64,000 nucleotides of DNA from Pelagibius sp. CAU 1746 (GCF_039839785.1 NZ_JBDOQT010000002.1:62001-126000); one strand, 5' to 3'. Positions 17,769-27,269 are shown, counted from the stretch's first letter. Made by a program: numbers and translations. Notes: generated by a model not told the origin, from the sequence alone.

Positions 17769-20700
17769 GTGGCTGGACACATGCGTTTGCCCCAGGGAGG
17801 TCTCGTCGACCGCAACGCACCCCTGACCTTCACTTTCGACGGCCGGACCTACCTGGGCCTGGCCGGCGACACCCTGGCCTCCGCCCTGCTCGCCAACGGG
17901 GTGCACATGGTCGGCCGCGGCTTCAAGTACCACCGCCCACGCGGCATCGTCAGCGCCGGCGCCGAGGAGCCCAATGCCCTGATGCAGGTCGGCGAAGACC
18001 CGCGCACCGAACCGAACCTGAAAGCCACCCAGGTGGAGCTGGTCGACGGCCTGACGGCCCGTTCGCAGAACGCTTGGCCGTCGCTGGAGTTCGACGTCGG
18101 CGCGGTCAACGGCCTGGCTGCGCGCTTCCTGCCGTCGGGCTTCTACTACAAGACCTTCATGTGGCCGGCCAGCGCCTGGAAGACCTACGAGCATTTCATC
18201 CGCCGCGCCGCCGGCCTGGGCCGCTCACCGAGCCAGCGCGACCCGGACCGCTACGACAAGACCTTTGCGCACTGCGACGTGCTGGTGGTCGGCGGCGGCC
18301 CCGCCGGACTGGCCGCGGCCCTGGCAGCCGGACGCGCCGGGGCGCGGGTGGTGCTGGCCGAGCAGGATCCCCTGCTGGGCGGCGCGCTGCTCAATCAGCA
18401 GGGCGAGACCATCGGCGGCCGGCCGGCCCTCGACTGGGTCGCTGCCGCCGAGGCGGAACTCGCCGGCATGCCGGAAGTGCGTATCCTGAAACGCACCATC
18501 GCCTATGCCGCCTTCGACCATAACTTCTTCGGGCTCGTGGAAAGCCTCACCGACCACCTGCCGGCGGCGCCGGAGCACCTGCCGCGCAAACGCCTGTGGA
18601 AGCTGCGCGCCAAACAGGCGGTGTTCTGTGGCGGCGCCATCGAGCGCCCGATGGTTTTCGCCGACAACGACCGCCCCGGCATCCTGACCGCCTCGGCGGT
18701 GCAGACCTACCTGAACCGCTACGCGGTGAAGCCCGGCCGCCGCGCCGTGGTCTTCACCAACAACGACAGCGGCTACGGCGCGGCCCTGGACATGACCGCC
18801 GCGGGCATCGAGGTCGCCGCCGTGGTCGACACCCGCCCGACCCCCGCCGGGCCGCTGACCGAGCGCGCCGAGGCGCAGGGCCTGCGCATCCTCGCCGAGT
18901 CCGCCATCGTCGGCGTCGAAGGCAAGAAGCGGGTGAAGGGCGTGCGGGTGGCCGAGCTGGCTGCCGACGGCAAGACCATGGTCGGAGAAGTCGAGGCCAT
19001 CGCCTGCGATCTCGTCGCCAACTCCGGCGGCTGGAACCCGACGGTGCATCTGTTCTGCCAGGCCAAGGGCAAGCTGCGCTGGGACGACGGCCACGCCTGC
19101 TTCGTGCCCGACGAGGCCATGCAGCCGGGCCAGCGCTCGGCCGGAGCCGGCAACGGCGCCTTCGGCCTGCGGAGCTGCCTCACGCAGGGCGCGGAGGCCG
19201 GCGCGGCGGCGGCCGCCGACTGCGGCTTCGACGCCGCCACCGGCGATGTGCCGCAGGCGGACGCCCCGGATGCGGACGCTCCGGATGCGGACGCCCCAGA
19301 TGCGGACGACAGGGACTTCCTGCCGGGACGCTGGCTATGGCTGATCCCCGGCGAACGCCCGCTGGGCCAGAAGGCCAAGCACTTCGTCGACCAGCAGAAC
19401 GACGTCACCGCCGCCGATCTGAAGCTGGCGCTGCGCGAGGGCTACAGCTCCATCGAGCATGTGAAGCGCTACACCACCACCGGCATGGCCACCGACCAGG
19501 GCAAGATGGGCAACGTCAACGCCATCGGCATCGTCGCCGAGACGGTGGAGAAGCACCTGCCCGACGTCGGCGTCACCACCTTCCGCCCGCCCTATACGCC
19601 GGTGACCTTTGGCGCCTTCGCCGGGCGCGACGTCGACGACCTGCTGGACCCGGTCCGCCGCACGCCGATGCATGCCTGGCACGAGCGCAACGGCGCCCTC
19701 TTCGAGGACGTCGGCCAGTGGCGCCGCGCCTGGTACTACCCGCAGGACGGCGAAGACATCCACGCTGCGGTGAACCGCGAGGTCAAGGCCGTGCGCAGCT
19801 CGCTCGGCATCCTCGACGCCACCACGCTCGGCAAGATCGACATCCAGGGGCCCGACGCCGCCGAGTTCCTGAACCGCGTCTACACCAACGCCTGGCTGAA
19901 GCTTGCCGTGGGGCGCTGCCGCTACGGCCTGATGCTGAAGGAAGACGGCATGGTGATGGACGACGGCGTCACCACCCGCCTGGGCGAGCAGCACTACCTG
20001 ATGACCACGACGACCGGCAACGCCGCCGCCGTGCTCGCCCACCTGGAAGACTATCTGCAGACCGAGTGGCCGGACCTGAAGGTCTATCTAACCTCGGTCA
20101 CCGAACAGTTCGCCACCATGACCATCTCCGGGCCCAACGCGCGCGCGCTGCTGGGCGAGCTGAGCGACGCCGACCTCTCGCCCGAGGCGCTGCCGCACAT
20201 GGGCTATACACCGGGCAGGGTGGCGGGCGTGCCGGCGCGCATCTTCCGCATCTCCTTCACCGGCGAGTGCTCCTTCGAGATCAACGTGCCGGCCTCCTTC
20301 GGCATGGCGGTCTGGCAGACCCTGATGACCGCGGGCGAGCGCTATGGCATCACGCCCTACGGCACGGAAGCCATGCACGTGCTGCGCGCCGAGAAAGGCT
20401 ACATCATCGTCGGACAGGAAACCGACGGCTCGGTGACGCCGCTGGACCTCGACATGGACTGGATCGTCTCCAAGACCAAGGACTTCGTCGGCAAGCGCTC
20501 CCTCACCCGCGAAGACATGGCCAAGCCCGACCGCAAGCAGCTCGTCGGCCTGCTGACCAAGGACCCGCAGGAAGTGCTGCCCGAAGGCGCGCAGCTGGTC
20601 GACCAGGTGCTGCCCAACCCACCCATGCCGATGCTGGGCCACGTGACTTCCAGCTACTATTCGCCGAACTGCGGGCGCTCCATCGCTATGGCGCTGGTCA

Positions 20701-20822
20701 AGGGCGGCCTGGCCCGGAAGGGCGAGACCATCTTCGCGCCCCTGGCCGACGGCAAGGTGGTGCCCTGCGTGATCGCCGAGAACCCCGTGTTCTTCGACCC
20801 TGAAGGGGAGCGCCTGAAATGA
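17769..20822 (+). CDS. soxA: Sarcosine oxidase, alpha subunit
   Basis: Large subunit (1017 aa) that binds NAD+ and channels the C1 unit to tetrahydrofolate. Domains in order: a ferredoxin-like segment with LTFTFDGRTYLGLAGDTLAS (about 18-100), a pyridine-nucleotide fold with CDVLVVGGGPAGLAAALAAG (about 170), a SoxA-type middle region, and a C-terminal GcvT-like folate domain (about 620-1010) with GKIDIQGPDAAEFLNRVYTN and GTEAMHVLRAEKGYII. GTG at 17769 follows GAGGAGA. About residue 497 there is an Ala-Pro-Asp repeat linker encoded by a 15-bp tandem repeat. The stop overlaps the soxG start as ATGA. Confidence 0.96.
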   Translation: MAGHMRLPQGGLVDRNAPLTFTFDGRTYLGLAGDTLASALLANGVHMVGRGFKYHRPRGIVSAGAEEPNALMQVGEDPRTEPNLKATQVELVDGLTARSQNAWPSLEFDVGAVNGLAARFLPSGFYYKTFMWPASAWKTYEHFIRRAAGLGRSPSQRDPDRYDKTFAHCDVLVVGGGPAGLAAALAAGRAGARVVLAEQDPLLGGALLNQQGETIGGRPALDWVAAAEAELAGMPEVRILKRTIAYAAFDHNFFGLVESLTDHLPAAPEHLPRKRLWKLRAKQAVFCGGAIERPMVFADNDRPGILTASAVQTYLNRYAVKPGRRAVVFTNNDSGYGAALDMTAAGIEVAAVVDTRPTPAGPLTERAEAQGLRILAESAIVGVEGKKRVKGVRVAELAADGKTMVGEVEAIACDLVANSGGWNPTVHLFCQAKGKLRWDDGHACFVPDEAMQPGQRSAGAGNGAFGLRSCLTQGAEAGAAAAADCGFDAATGDVPQADAPDADAPDADAPDADDRDFLPGRWLWLIPGERPLGQKAKHFVDQQNDVTAADLKLALREGYSSIEHVKRYTTTGMATDQGKMGNVNAIGIVAETVEKHLPDVGVTTFRPPYTPVTFGAFAGRDVDDLLDPVRRTPMHAWHERNGALFEDVGQWRRAWYYPQDGEDIHAAVNREVKAVRSSLGILDATTLGKIDIQGPDAAEFLNRVYTNAWLKLAVGRCRYGLMLKEDGMVMDDGVTTRLGEQHYLMTTTTGNAAAVLAHLEDYLQTEWPDLKVYLTSVTEQFATMTISGPNARALLGELSDADLSPEALPHMGYTPGRVAGVPARIFRISFTGECSFEINVPASFGMAVWQTLMTAGERYGITPYGTEAMHVLRAEKGYIIVGQETDGSVTPLDLDMDWIVSKTKDFVGKRSLTREDMAKPDRKQLVGLLTKDPQEVLPEGAQLVDQVLPNPPMPMLGHVTSSYYSPNCGRSIAMALVKGGLARKGETIFAPLADGKVVPCVIAENPVFFDPEGERLK
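19257..19310 (+). repeat. 15-bp in-frame tandem repeat inside soxA
   Basis: The unit GCGGACGCCCCGGAT is present at 19257-19271, with near-identical units at 19272 and 19287 and a partial fourth at 19302. It encodes repeated Ala-Asp-Ala-Pro-Asp in the linker before the folate domain. Because 15 is a multiple of 3, copy changes keep the frame. Confidence 0.9.
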
Positions 20823-21442
20823 TCGAATCCTATCTGCGGCAGAGCGCCCTCGATCATCTGGCGCTGGCCGGCCGCACCAGCGAGGCGCCGCAAAGTGTGG
20901 GCGTGCGCCTGGGTGAGAAGCTGCTGCCCGCCGCGGTGAACCTGCGCGGCGACGCCGCCGATCCGGCTTTCGTCGCGGCGGTCCGCGAGGCCCTGGGCGT
21001 CGAGCCGCCGACGGCCCCCAATACCGCCGCCAGCAGCGGCGAACTCGTCCTGCTGTGGCTGGGGCCGGACGAGTGGCTGGCGGTGCGGCACGACGCCACG
21101 CCGGAGGGCGAAGCCCTCTTGGCCGCGAAGCTGCGCGAGGCCCTGGGCGACCTCCACGCTGCCGTGGCCGAGGTCGGCGAGCAGTACGCCTGCATCCACC
21201 TCGCCGGCCCCAAGGCCCGCGAGGCGATCGAGAAGGGCTGCCCCCTGGACCTGCACCCCCGCGCCTTCGGCGGCGTGGATCACTGCGCCCAGAGCCACCT
21301 CTCCAAGGCCTCGATCATCCTGCATCAGGTGGATGAAGGACCGGGTTTCGATCTCTATACCCGGCGTTCTTTCGCCGATTATCTCTGGCGCTGGCTGGAG
21401 GACGCCTCGCAAGAGTACGGCATGACTATCGTCGCCCCCTGA
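20819..21442 (+). CDS. soxG: Sarcosine oxidase, gamma subunit
   Basis: Structural subunit (207 aa) that contacts the folate domain of SoxA. It has the family stretches GELVLLWLGPDEWLAV, CIHLAGPKAREAIEKGCPLD, CAQSHLSKASIILHQV and the C-terminal RSFADYLWRWLEDASQEYG. Its ATG overlaps the soxA stop by 4 bases, so translation is coupled. It ends the soxBDAG operon, 43 bases from the convergent MttB-family gene. The usual companions glyA and purU are not here. Confidence 0.95.
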   Translation: MIESYLRQSALDHLALAGRTSEAPQSVGVRLGEKLLPAAVNLRGDAADPAFVAAVREALGVEPPTAPNTAASSGELVLLWLGPDEWLAVRHDATPEGEALLAAKLREALGDLHAAVAEVGEQYACIHLAGPKAREAIEKGCPLDLHPRAFGGVDHCAQSHLSKASIILHQVDEGPGFDLYTRRSFADYLWRWLEDASQEYGMTIVAP

Positions 21443-21485
21443 AGAGAGGACCCGCCCGCCGTCTTTGCTCGCTTATTCCCGGCTC

Positions 21486-23054
21486 TCAGGAAAAGGCGTC
21501 CGGCATGGACTCCTTGCGTTCCTGGATGAAGGCCTTGAGCTCCTCGTCGACGCCGGGGTCGATGGCCGGCGCCTCGTAGCTGGCCAGCATCTTCTTCCAC
21601 AGGCCGTTGGCGCGCTGATAGGCGTCGTGGCCGCCTTCCGCCTCCCACTGCTCGAAGGAGTTGTTGTCGGCGATGGAGGAGCGGTAGAAGGCCGTCTCGA
21701 AGTTGGCGCGGGTGTGGGCGCAGCCCAGGAAGTGGCTGCCCGGCCCGACCTCGCGCAGGGCGTCCATGGCCTGGCCGTTCTCGCTGAGATCATAGCCGCC
21801 GCAGAAGGTCTGCATCATGCCGAGCTGATCGGCGTCGATAACGAACTTCTCATAGGACGAAACCAGCCCGCCTTCCAGCCAGCCGGCCGCGTGGAGCACG
21901 AAGTTGACACCGCCCAGCACCGTGGGCAGCAGGGTCTGACTGCTTTCGTGCGCCGCCTGGGCATCCGGCAGCTTGGACCCGCAAAGCGAGCCGCCGGAGC
22001 GGAAAGGCACGCCCAGGCGCCGCGCCAGGGCCGCCATGCCGTAGAGCACCAGCGCCGGCTCCGGCGTGCCGAAGGTCGGCGCGCCCGACTGCATGGACAT
22101 GGACGACGCGAAGCTGCCCAGCACCGCCGGCGCGCCGGGACGCACGAGCTGAGTCAGCGCCAAACCGGCCAGAGCCTCGGCCAGCGTCTGGGTCATCACG
22201 CCCACTGCCGTCACCGGCGCCATGGCGCCGGCCAGGATGAAGGGGGTGACGATGCAGGCCTGGTTGTGGCGCGCGTAGACCTTGAGGGCGCCCAGCATGG
22301 TGGCGTCGAAGGTCATGGGCGAGTTGGCATTGATCAGGTTGATCATCACCGTATTGTTCTCGACGAAGTCGTCGCCGAAGACCAGCTTGGCCATGGCCAC
22401 GGAATCCTCGGCCCGCTCCGGCGCGGTCACCGAGCCCATGAAGGGCATATCGGAGTAGCGCAGGTGCGCGTAGACCATGTCGAGATGGCGCTTGTTCACG
22501 GCGATATCGACCGGCTCGCAGACCGTGCCGCCGGAGTGGTGCATGGCCGGCGCCATGTAGGCCAGCTTCACGAAGTTCCGGAAGTCTTCGATCGTCGCAT
22601 AGCGCCGCCCGCCTTCCAGGTCGCGCACGAAGGGCGGACCGTAGACCGGGGCGAAGACCGTGGTGTTGCCGCCGACGACCACCGAGCGTTCGGGGTTGCG
22701 GGCGTGCTGGGTAAACTGCGCCGGAATGGTCTCGCAGAGCTTACGGCAGAGGCCGCGCGGGAAGCGCACCCGCTCGCCTTCGACCTCGGCCCCGGCCTGC
22801 TTCCACAGCTCCAGCGCCTCGGGGTCCTCACGGAACTCGATGCCGATCTCCTCCAGCACCGTCTCGGCATTGCGCTCGATCAGCGCCAGCCCCTCCTCGG
22901 AGAGCAGCTCGTAGGGTGGGACCTGGCGCTCGATGTAGCGGTTCTTCACCGCCGTACCGCCGCTGCGCAGGGCGCGGCGGGCACCCGCGCCGCCGCTGCC
23001 GCGCCGCCCGCGACGCGCCTCCGCTCCGCCACCGGCTTCCGCTGTATTGGGCAT
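21486..23054 (-). CDS. Trimethylamine methyltransferase (MttB) family protein, non-pyrrolysine type
   Basis: Predicted to transfer a methyl group from a quaternary amine to the corrinoid protein; glycine betaine is the likely substrate from context. The 522-aa reading frame is uninterrupted, so there is no in-frame TAG for pyrrolysine, unlike true trimethylamine enzymes. The TIM-barrel body has GIEFREDPEALELWKQAGAE, FMGSVTAPERAEDSVAM, GTPEPALVLYGMAALARRLG and GCAHTRANFETAFYRS, characteristic of the family. The first 35 residues are a low-complexity Gly/Ala/Arg segment (ARRGRRGSGGAGARRALR). The ATG at 23054 has a poorly spaced GAGGA. It is monocistronic, convergent with soxG and divergent from the DMGDH-like gene. 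Confidence 0.9.
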   Translation of the reverse strand: MPNTAEAGGGAEARRGRRGSGGAGARRALRSGGTAVKNRYIERQVPPYELLSEEGLALIERNAETVLEEIGIEFREDPEALELWKQAGAEVEGERVRFPRGLCRKLCETIPAQFTQHARNPERSVVVGGNTTVFAPVYGPPFVRDLEGGRRYATIEDFRNFVKLAYMAPAMHHSGGTVCEPVDIAVNKRHLDMVYAHLRYSDMPFMGSVTAPERAEDSVAMAKLVFGDDFVENNTVMINLINANSPMTFDATMLGALKVYARHNQACIVTPFILAGAMAPVTAVGVMTQTLAEALAGLALTQLVRPGAPAVLGSFASSMSMQSGAPTFGTPEPALVLYGMAALARRLGVPFRSGGSLCGSKLPDAQAAHESSQTLLPTVLGGVNFVLHAAGWLEGGLVSSYEKFVIDADQLGMMQTFCGGYDLSENGQAMDALREVGPGSHFLGCAHTRANFETAFYRSSIADNNSFEQWEAEGGHDAYQRANGLWKKMLASYEAPAIDPGVDEELKAFIQERKESMPDAFS

Positions 23055-23323
23055 GTCCTCGTCCCACCATCAAGGCATAGAAAATCGATGGCGAATTATC
23101 CGGCTCGGCCCGGCCGCGGCGCTGTCGCAACGGCGACGGCGACCGGTGAATTTGCGGCGCGTCCGCCGGTCCGGCCGCGTCGCCGGCAAGCGAGGATTTG
23201 GGGGGCCTGGCCGTGCCGCGCCGAGGGTTCCGCCGAGGCGTCTGCCGGGTGTCGGAGATTCGACAAATGCAGTCGCCGGGGCTGGGAGCGCCGAACGCCG
23301 CTTCGGGAAAGAATAGGCGCCTT

Positions 23324-23348
23324 GCCGGGGCGGCCGAGCCGCCCCGGC
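23324..23348. promoter_or_regulatory. Perfect 11-bp-stem hairpin between mttB-like and DMGDH-like genes
   Basis: GCCGGGGCGGC (23324-23334) and GCCGCCCCGGC (23338-23348) pair perfectly around a 3-base loop. It sits in the 413-base divergent gap 23055-23468. No U-tract follows on either strand. A second, weaker hairpin CACCCCGAAGGGGCG follows near 23377. No gene or recognised riboswitch is seen in this gap. Confidence 0.5.
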
Positions 23349-23468
23349 TGTAGCTTGTGAGTGGGGAGGCCCTGCCACCCCGAAGGGGCGTGTTCAACCC
23401 AGCCGAGCGAGGCCAGCCCCGCGGTCCGCTAGACTTTCGGCAAGGGTCCTTAAACGGAGACGATAGGT

Positions 23469-26036
23469 ATGGCGCAGTTTCACAAAAGCGCGAGCGTCGT
23501 GATCATCGGACAGGGCGGCATCGTCGGGGCCTCCGTTGCCCATCACCTGATCGAGCGGGGCTGGGACAACATCATCGGGGTCGACAAGTCGGGCATCCCG
23601 ACCGACATCGGCTCGACCGGTCATGCCTCGGACTTCTGCTTCAACACGATGCACGACCAGATCACGATCTTCACGACCAAGTACAGCATCGACTTCTTCG
23701 AGAAGCGCGGCCGCTACGCGCGCATCGGCGGCATCGAGGTCGCCCGCAAGGGCGACGACGAGCGGATGCGCGAACTGGAACGCCGGGTCAGCTCCGGCCG
23801 CGCCTTCGGCAACCGGGTCGAGATGATCACGGCGCAGAAGGTGAAGGAACTGATGCCGCTGGTGGAAGAAGACATGATCCAGGGCGGACTGTGGGATCCG
23901 GACGCGGGCCTGGTGATCCCGCGCTCCCAGGTCGTCGCCGGGGAGATGATCCGCGATGCCGAGGAGACCGGCAAGCTGGAGACCATCGCCAACAATCCCT
24001 GCACCGGCCTGGATATCGAGAACGGCCGCATCAAGGGTGTCCATACCAAGCGCGGCTACATCGAGACGCCCTGCGTCGTCGTCTGCGCCGGCCTCTGGGG
24101 CCGCCTCATCGCCGAAATGGCGGGCGAGGACCTGCCGGTCATGCCGGTCGACCATCCGCTGACCTTCTTCGGGCCCTTCAACGAGTTCGAAGGCACGGGC
24201 AAGGAAATCGGCTATCCGCTGCTGCGGGACCAGGGCAACTCCGCCTATCTGCGCGACACCGGCGACCCCAAGTCGACCGAGGGCGGCCAGATCGAATGGG
24301 GTTACTACGAAGAGAAGGAGCCCCGCCTCTGCCATCCGCGCGACCTGCTGGAGAAGGAGGAGGCCCGCCTCTCCCCCTCCCAGCGCGATCTCGACATGGA
24401 GCAGGTCATCGAGCCGATGGAGCGCGCCATGGAGCTGACCCCGATCCTCGGGGAGCTCGGCTACAACGAGAAGCACTCCTTCAACGGGCTGCTGCAGGTG
24501 ACCGCCGACGGCGGGCCCTCCATCGGCGAGTCGCCGGACGTGCGCGGCCTTTGGTATGGCGTCTCCGTCTGGATCAAGGACGGCCCGGGCACGGGCAAAC
24601 TGATCGCCGACTGGATGACCGACGGACGGACCGGGATCGATCACCACGCCATCGACTACGCGCGCTACTATCCGATCCAGAAGTCGGAGAAGTTCATCTA
24701 CGACCGCTGCTACGAGACGGCGTTCAAGATCTACAACCCGCCGGTCCACAACCGCGAGCCCTACTCCAAGGGCCGGAACCTGCGCTGCGCCCCCTTCTAT
24801 CTGCGTGAGAAGGAGCTGGGCGGCTATTTCATGGAAATCGCCGGCTGGGAGCGCGCGCACGGCTACGCCGCCAACGAGGAAACCCTGCTGGCCAAGTACG
24901 CAGATCGCGTGCCGGAGCGGCTGAACGAGTGGGACAACCGCCACTTCTGGCGCGTCTCCAACGCCGAGCACCTGGAGCTTTCCGAGAACGTCGGCATGGT
25001 CAACCTGTCGCACTTCGCGATCTACGACGTCTCGGGCCGCGACGCGGAACGGCTGATGGAATACGTCTCCTCCTCCAAGGTCGCGGGCGACACGCCGCTC
25101 GGCAAGGGCGTCTACACCAACTTCCTCGACTCCACCGGCGGCGTGCAGGCGGACCTGACGGTCCTGCGCCTGGCCGAGGACCGCTTCCGCGTCATCGACG
25201 GCGGCGACGCCGGCAACCGGGATGCCACTTATCTGCGCCGCATGAGCCAGGACAAGGAGTGGTCGGTCTTCGTCGAGGACCGCACCGATCACTACGGCTG
25301 CATCGGCGTCTGGGGCCCGAACGCGCGCACGAACCTGAAGAAGCTGGCCGACGACCCGGCCGCCCTCGACCCGGAGAACTTCCCCTTCGCGGCCAGCAAG
25401 GACTTTACCCTGCGCGGCATTCCGGTGAAGGGCTTCCGCATCTCCTATGTCGGCGAGCAGGGCTGGGAGCTTCACTTCCCGCTCAGCTACGGCCTGGCGC
25501 TCTACGACATGTTCCTGGAGATCGGCATTCCCCCGGTCGGTGTCGAGACCTACGCCAACAGCCGCCGCCTGGAAAAGAGCCTGCGCCTGCAGAACGCGGA
25601 CCTGCTGACCGACTACAACCTGCTCGAGGCGGGTCTCGCCCGCCCGAAGGTCAAGGCCGCCGACTTCCACGGCAAGGCCGCCTACCTGGAGCAGCGCGAG
25701 CGCCCGCATCAGCCGGCGACACTCTGCACGCTGACCGTGACGGACAATACCGACAAGGACGGCGTGGCGCGCTTTCCAATGGGCAACTGCCCCATCGTCG
25801 ATCCCAAGACCAACGAGGTGCTGATCGACTCGCTGGGCCGCCGTTCCTTCACCACCAGCCTGGCCTACGGCCCGTCGGTCGGGAAGAACATCGCCCTCGG
25901 CTACCTACCGCAGGACTGGTGCGAGGAGGGCCGCAAGCTGGAGATCGAGTACTTCAATCAGAAGTTCCCGGTCGAGGTCGCCGCCGTCGGCATGAAGGCG
26001 CTCTACGATCCTGCCAATGAGCGGATGAAGTCGTAA
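23469..26036 (+). CDS. Dimethylglycine dehydrogenase-like FAD/folate oxidoreductase
   Basis: Predicted to oxidise a methylated glycine (dimethylglycine most likely) and load the formaldehyde-level carbon on THF. The 855-aa protein has an N-terminal FAD domain with VVIIGQGGIVGASVAHHLIE, and the GSTGHASDF segment whose His matches the covalent flavin His of DMGDH/SARDH enzymes. A FAO_M-type middle region follows (about 370-430), then a GcvT folate domain (about 440-760) with VQADLTVLRLAEDRFRVIDG and GFRISYVGEQGWELHFPL, and a C-terminal beta barrel. It stands alone, divergent from the MttB-family gene. Sarcosine dehydrogenase is the main alternative, but SoxBDAG already covers sarcosine. Confidence 0.88.
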   Translation: MAQFHKSASVVIIGQGGIVGASVAHHLIERGWDNIIGVDKSGIPTDIGSTGHASDFCFNTMHDQITIFTTKYSIDFFEKRGRYARIGGIEVARKGDDERMRELERRVSSGRAFGNRVEMITAQKVKELMPLVEEDMIQGGLWDPDAGLVIPRSQVVAGEMIRDAEETGKLETIANNPCTGLDIENGRIKGVHTKRGYIETPCVVVCAGLWGRLIAEMAGEDLPVMPVDHPLTFFGPFNEFEGTGKEIGYPLLRDQGNSAYLRDTGDPKSTEGGQIEWGYYEEKEPRLCHPRDLLEKEEARLSPSQRDLDMEQVIEPMERAMELTPILGELGYNEKHSFNGLLQVTADGGPSIGESPDVRGLWYGVSVWIKDGPGTGKLIADWMTDGRTGIDHHAIDYARYYPIQKSEKFIYDRCYETAFKIYNPPVHNREPYSKGRNLRCAPFYLREKELGGYFMEIAGWERAHGYAANEETLLAKYADRVPERLNEWDNRHFWRVSNAEHLELSENVGMVNLSHFAIYDVSGRDAERLMEYVSSSKVAGDTPLGKGVYTNFLDSTGGVQADLTVLRLAEDRFRVIDGGDAGNRDATYLRRMSQDKEWSVFVEDRTDHYGCIGVWGPNARTNLKKLADDPAALDPENFPFAASKDFTLRGIPVKGFRISYVGEQGWELHFPLSYGLALYDMFLEIGIPPVGVETYANSRRLEKSLRLQNADLLTDYNLLEAGLARPKVKAADFHGKAAYLEQRERPHQPATLCTLTVTDNTDKDGVARFPMGNCPIVDPKTNEVLIDSLGRRSFTTSLAYGPSVGKNIALGYLPQDWCEEGRKLEIEYFNQKFPVEVAAVGMKALYDPANERMKS

Positions 26037-26043
26037 CGGCAGT

Positions 26044-26150
26044 CACCCCCTCCCCATCCCTCCCCCATCAAGGGGGAGGGGGATTTGAAGCGGCTTTCGC
26101 CAAGGCTATCCCCTCCCCCCTTGCGGGGGAGGGTTAGGGTGGGGGGGCTT
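26044..26150. repeat. Dispersed poly-pyrimidine/purine inverted repeat
   Basis: A long inverted repeat of the form CCCCCTCCCC...GGGGGAGGGGG, then CCCCTCCCCCC...GGGGGAGGG with a GGGTGGGGG end, fills the gap between the DMGDH-like and BHMT-like genes. A second, differently spaced member lies at 37144-37267. Elements of this sort are scattered through many alphaproteobacterial genomes. Confidence 0.65.
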
Positions 26151-26209
26151 CTTGCCCTCCCCGCGCCCAGGACCTATCGTTCACTCGCACTGAGGACCAA
26201 TTTCCGCCT

Positions 26210-27265
26210 ATGCCCGACCGCCTGACCGACCTGCTCGAAACCCGCCCCTGGCTGCTGGCCGACGGGGCCACCGGGACCAATTTCTTCGCCATGGGCCTGC
26301 AGCACGGCGACGCGCCGGAGCTGTGGAACCTGGAGCGCCCGGACGACGTGGTGAAGCACTACCGCAGCTTCATCGATGCGGGCTCGGACATCGTCCTGAC
26401 CAACACCTTCGGCGGCACCGCCAACCGGCTGAAACTGCACAAGGCCGAGGACAAGGTCTTCGGGATCAACAAGGCCGCCGCCGAGCTCGCCCACCGCGCC
26501 GCGAAGGAAGCCGGGCGCGACGACATCATCGTCGCCGGCTCCATGGGGCCGACCGGCGACCTCTTCGAGCCGCTGGGCCCGCTGACCATCGAGGCCGGCG
26601 CCAAGGCCTTCGAAGAGCAGGCCAAGGGCCTGGCCGCCGGTGGCGCCGACGTGGCCTGGATCGAGACCATGTCTTCCGTCGACGAGGTGAAGGCCGCCGT
26701 CCAGGGCGCCACCGCCGCCGGGCTGCCCTACGTCGTCACCCTCTCCTTCGACACCAACGGGCGCACCATGATGGGCGTGACGCCGGCGCAGCTCGCCCAG
26801 CTCGCCCATGAGCTTGAGCCGCGCCCCCTCGCCTTCGGCGGCAACTGCGGCACCGGCGCCTCGGAGCTCATGGCCGCGCTGCTGAACCTGGAGAGCGCCA
26901 AGGAGGAGGGCGACGTGCTGGTCGCCAAGAGTAACTGCGGCATCCCGCAGTACGTCGACGGCGAGATCGAGTACTCCGGCACGCCGGAACTGATGGCCGA
27001 CTACGCCCGCCTGGCGCTCGACGCCGGGGTACGCATCATCGGCGGCTGCTGCGGCACCTCGCCGACCCACATCAAGGCCATGCGCGCGGCCCTGGAAGCC
27101 CACGAGAAGGGCGACGCCCCCACCATGGAGCAGGTCGTCGTCAAGCTGGGCGAGATCTCCAAGGGCGCCGAGCAGCAACAGGCCGGTCCGCTGGGCGACC
27201 TGCCCGCCGCGCCCGAAGGCCGGCGTGGAAGGCGCGAAGGCCGCCGCCGTCGGGCGGAAAGCTGA
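26210..27265 (+). CDS. Betaine:homocysteine S-methyltransferase-like enzyme
   Basis: Zinc methyltransferase predicted to move a methyl from glycine betaine to homocysteine, giving dimethylglycine and methionine. The 351-aa protein has [17 protein letters not shown] and [11 protein letters not shown] at the N-terminus, [13 protein letters not shown]-like [15 protein letters not shown], and the zinc cysteines in [12 protein letters not shown] and [11 protein letters not shown]. The C-terminus ends in a basic tail, [15 protein letters not shown], outside the catalytic barrel. It is followed after 4 bases by a 2OG oxygenase gene. Other methyl donors such as S-methylmethionine are possible, but the choline/betaine setting favours betaine. 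Confidence 0.87.
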   Translation: MPDRLTDLLETRPWLLADGATGTNFFAMGLQHGDAPELWNLERPDDVVKHYRSFIDAGSDIVLTNTFGGTANRLKLHKAEDKVFGINKAAAELAHRAAKEAGRDDIIVAGSMGPTGDLFEPLGPLTIEAGAKAFEEQAKGLAAGGADVAWIETMSSVDEVKAAVQGATAAGLPYVVTLSFDTNGRTMMGVTPAQLAQLAHELEPRPLAFGGNCGTGASELMAALLNLESAKEEGDVLVAKSNCGIPQYVDGEIEYSGTPELMADYARLALDAGVRIIGGCCGTSPTHIKAMRAALEAHEKGDAPTMEQVVVKLGEISKGAEQQQAGPLGDLPAAPEGRRGRREGRRRRAES

Positions 27266-27269
27266 GCCG

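Noticed and set aside
18596-20803. 735-aa plus-strand frame inside soxA
   Set aside because: Same strand, different frame from soxA, with an Arg-rich composition and no motifs.
21486-23054. Pyrrolysine-containing trimethylamine methyltransferase
   Set aside because: No in-frame TAG; the frame is continuous and no pyl genes are present.
23394-25709. 771-aa minus-strand frame over the DMGDH-like gene
   Set aside because: No recognisable domain; the opposite strand carries FAD and folate motifs throughout.
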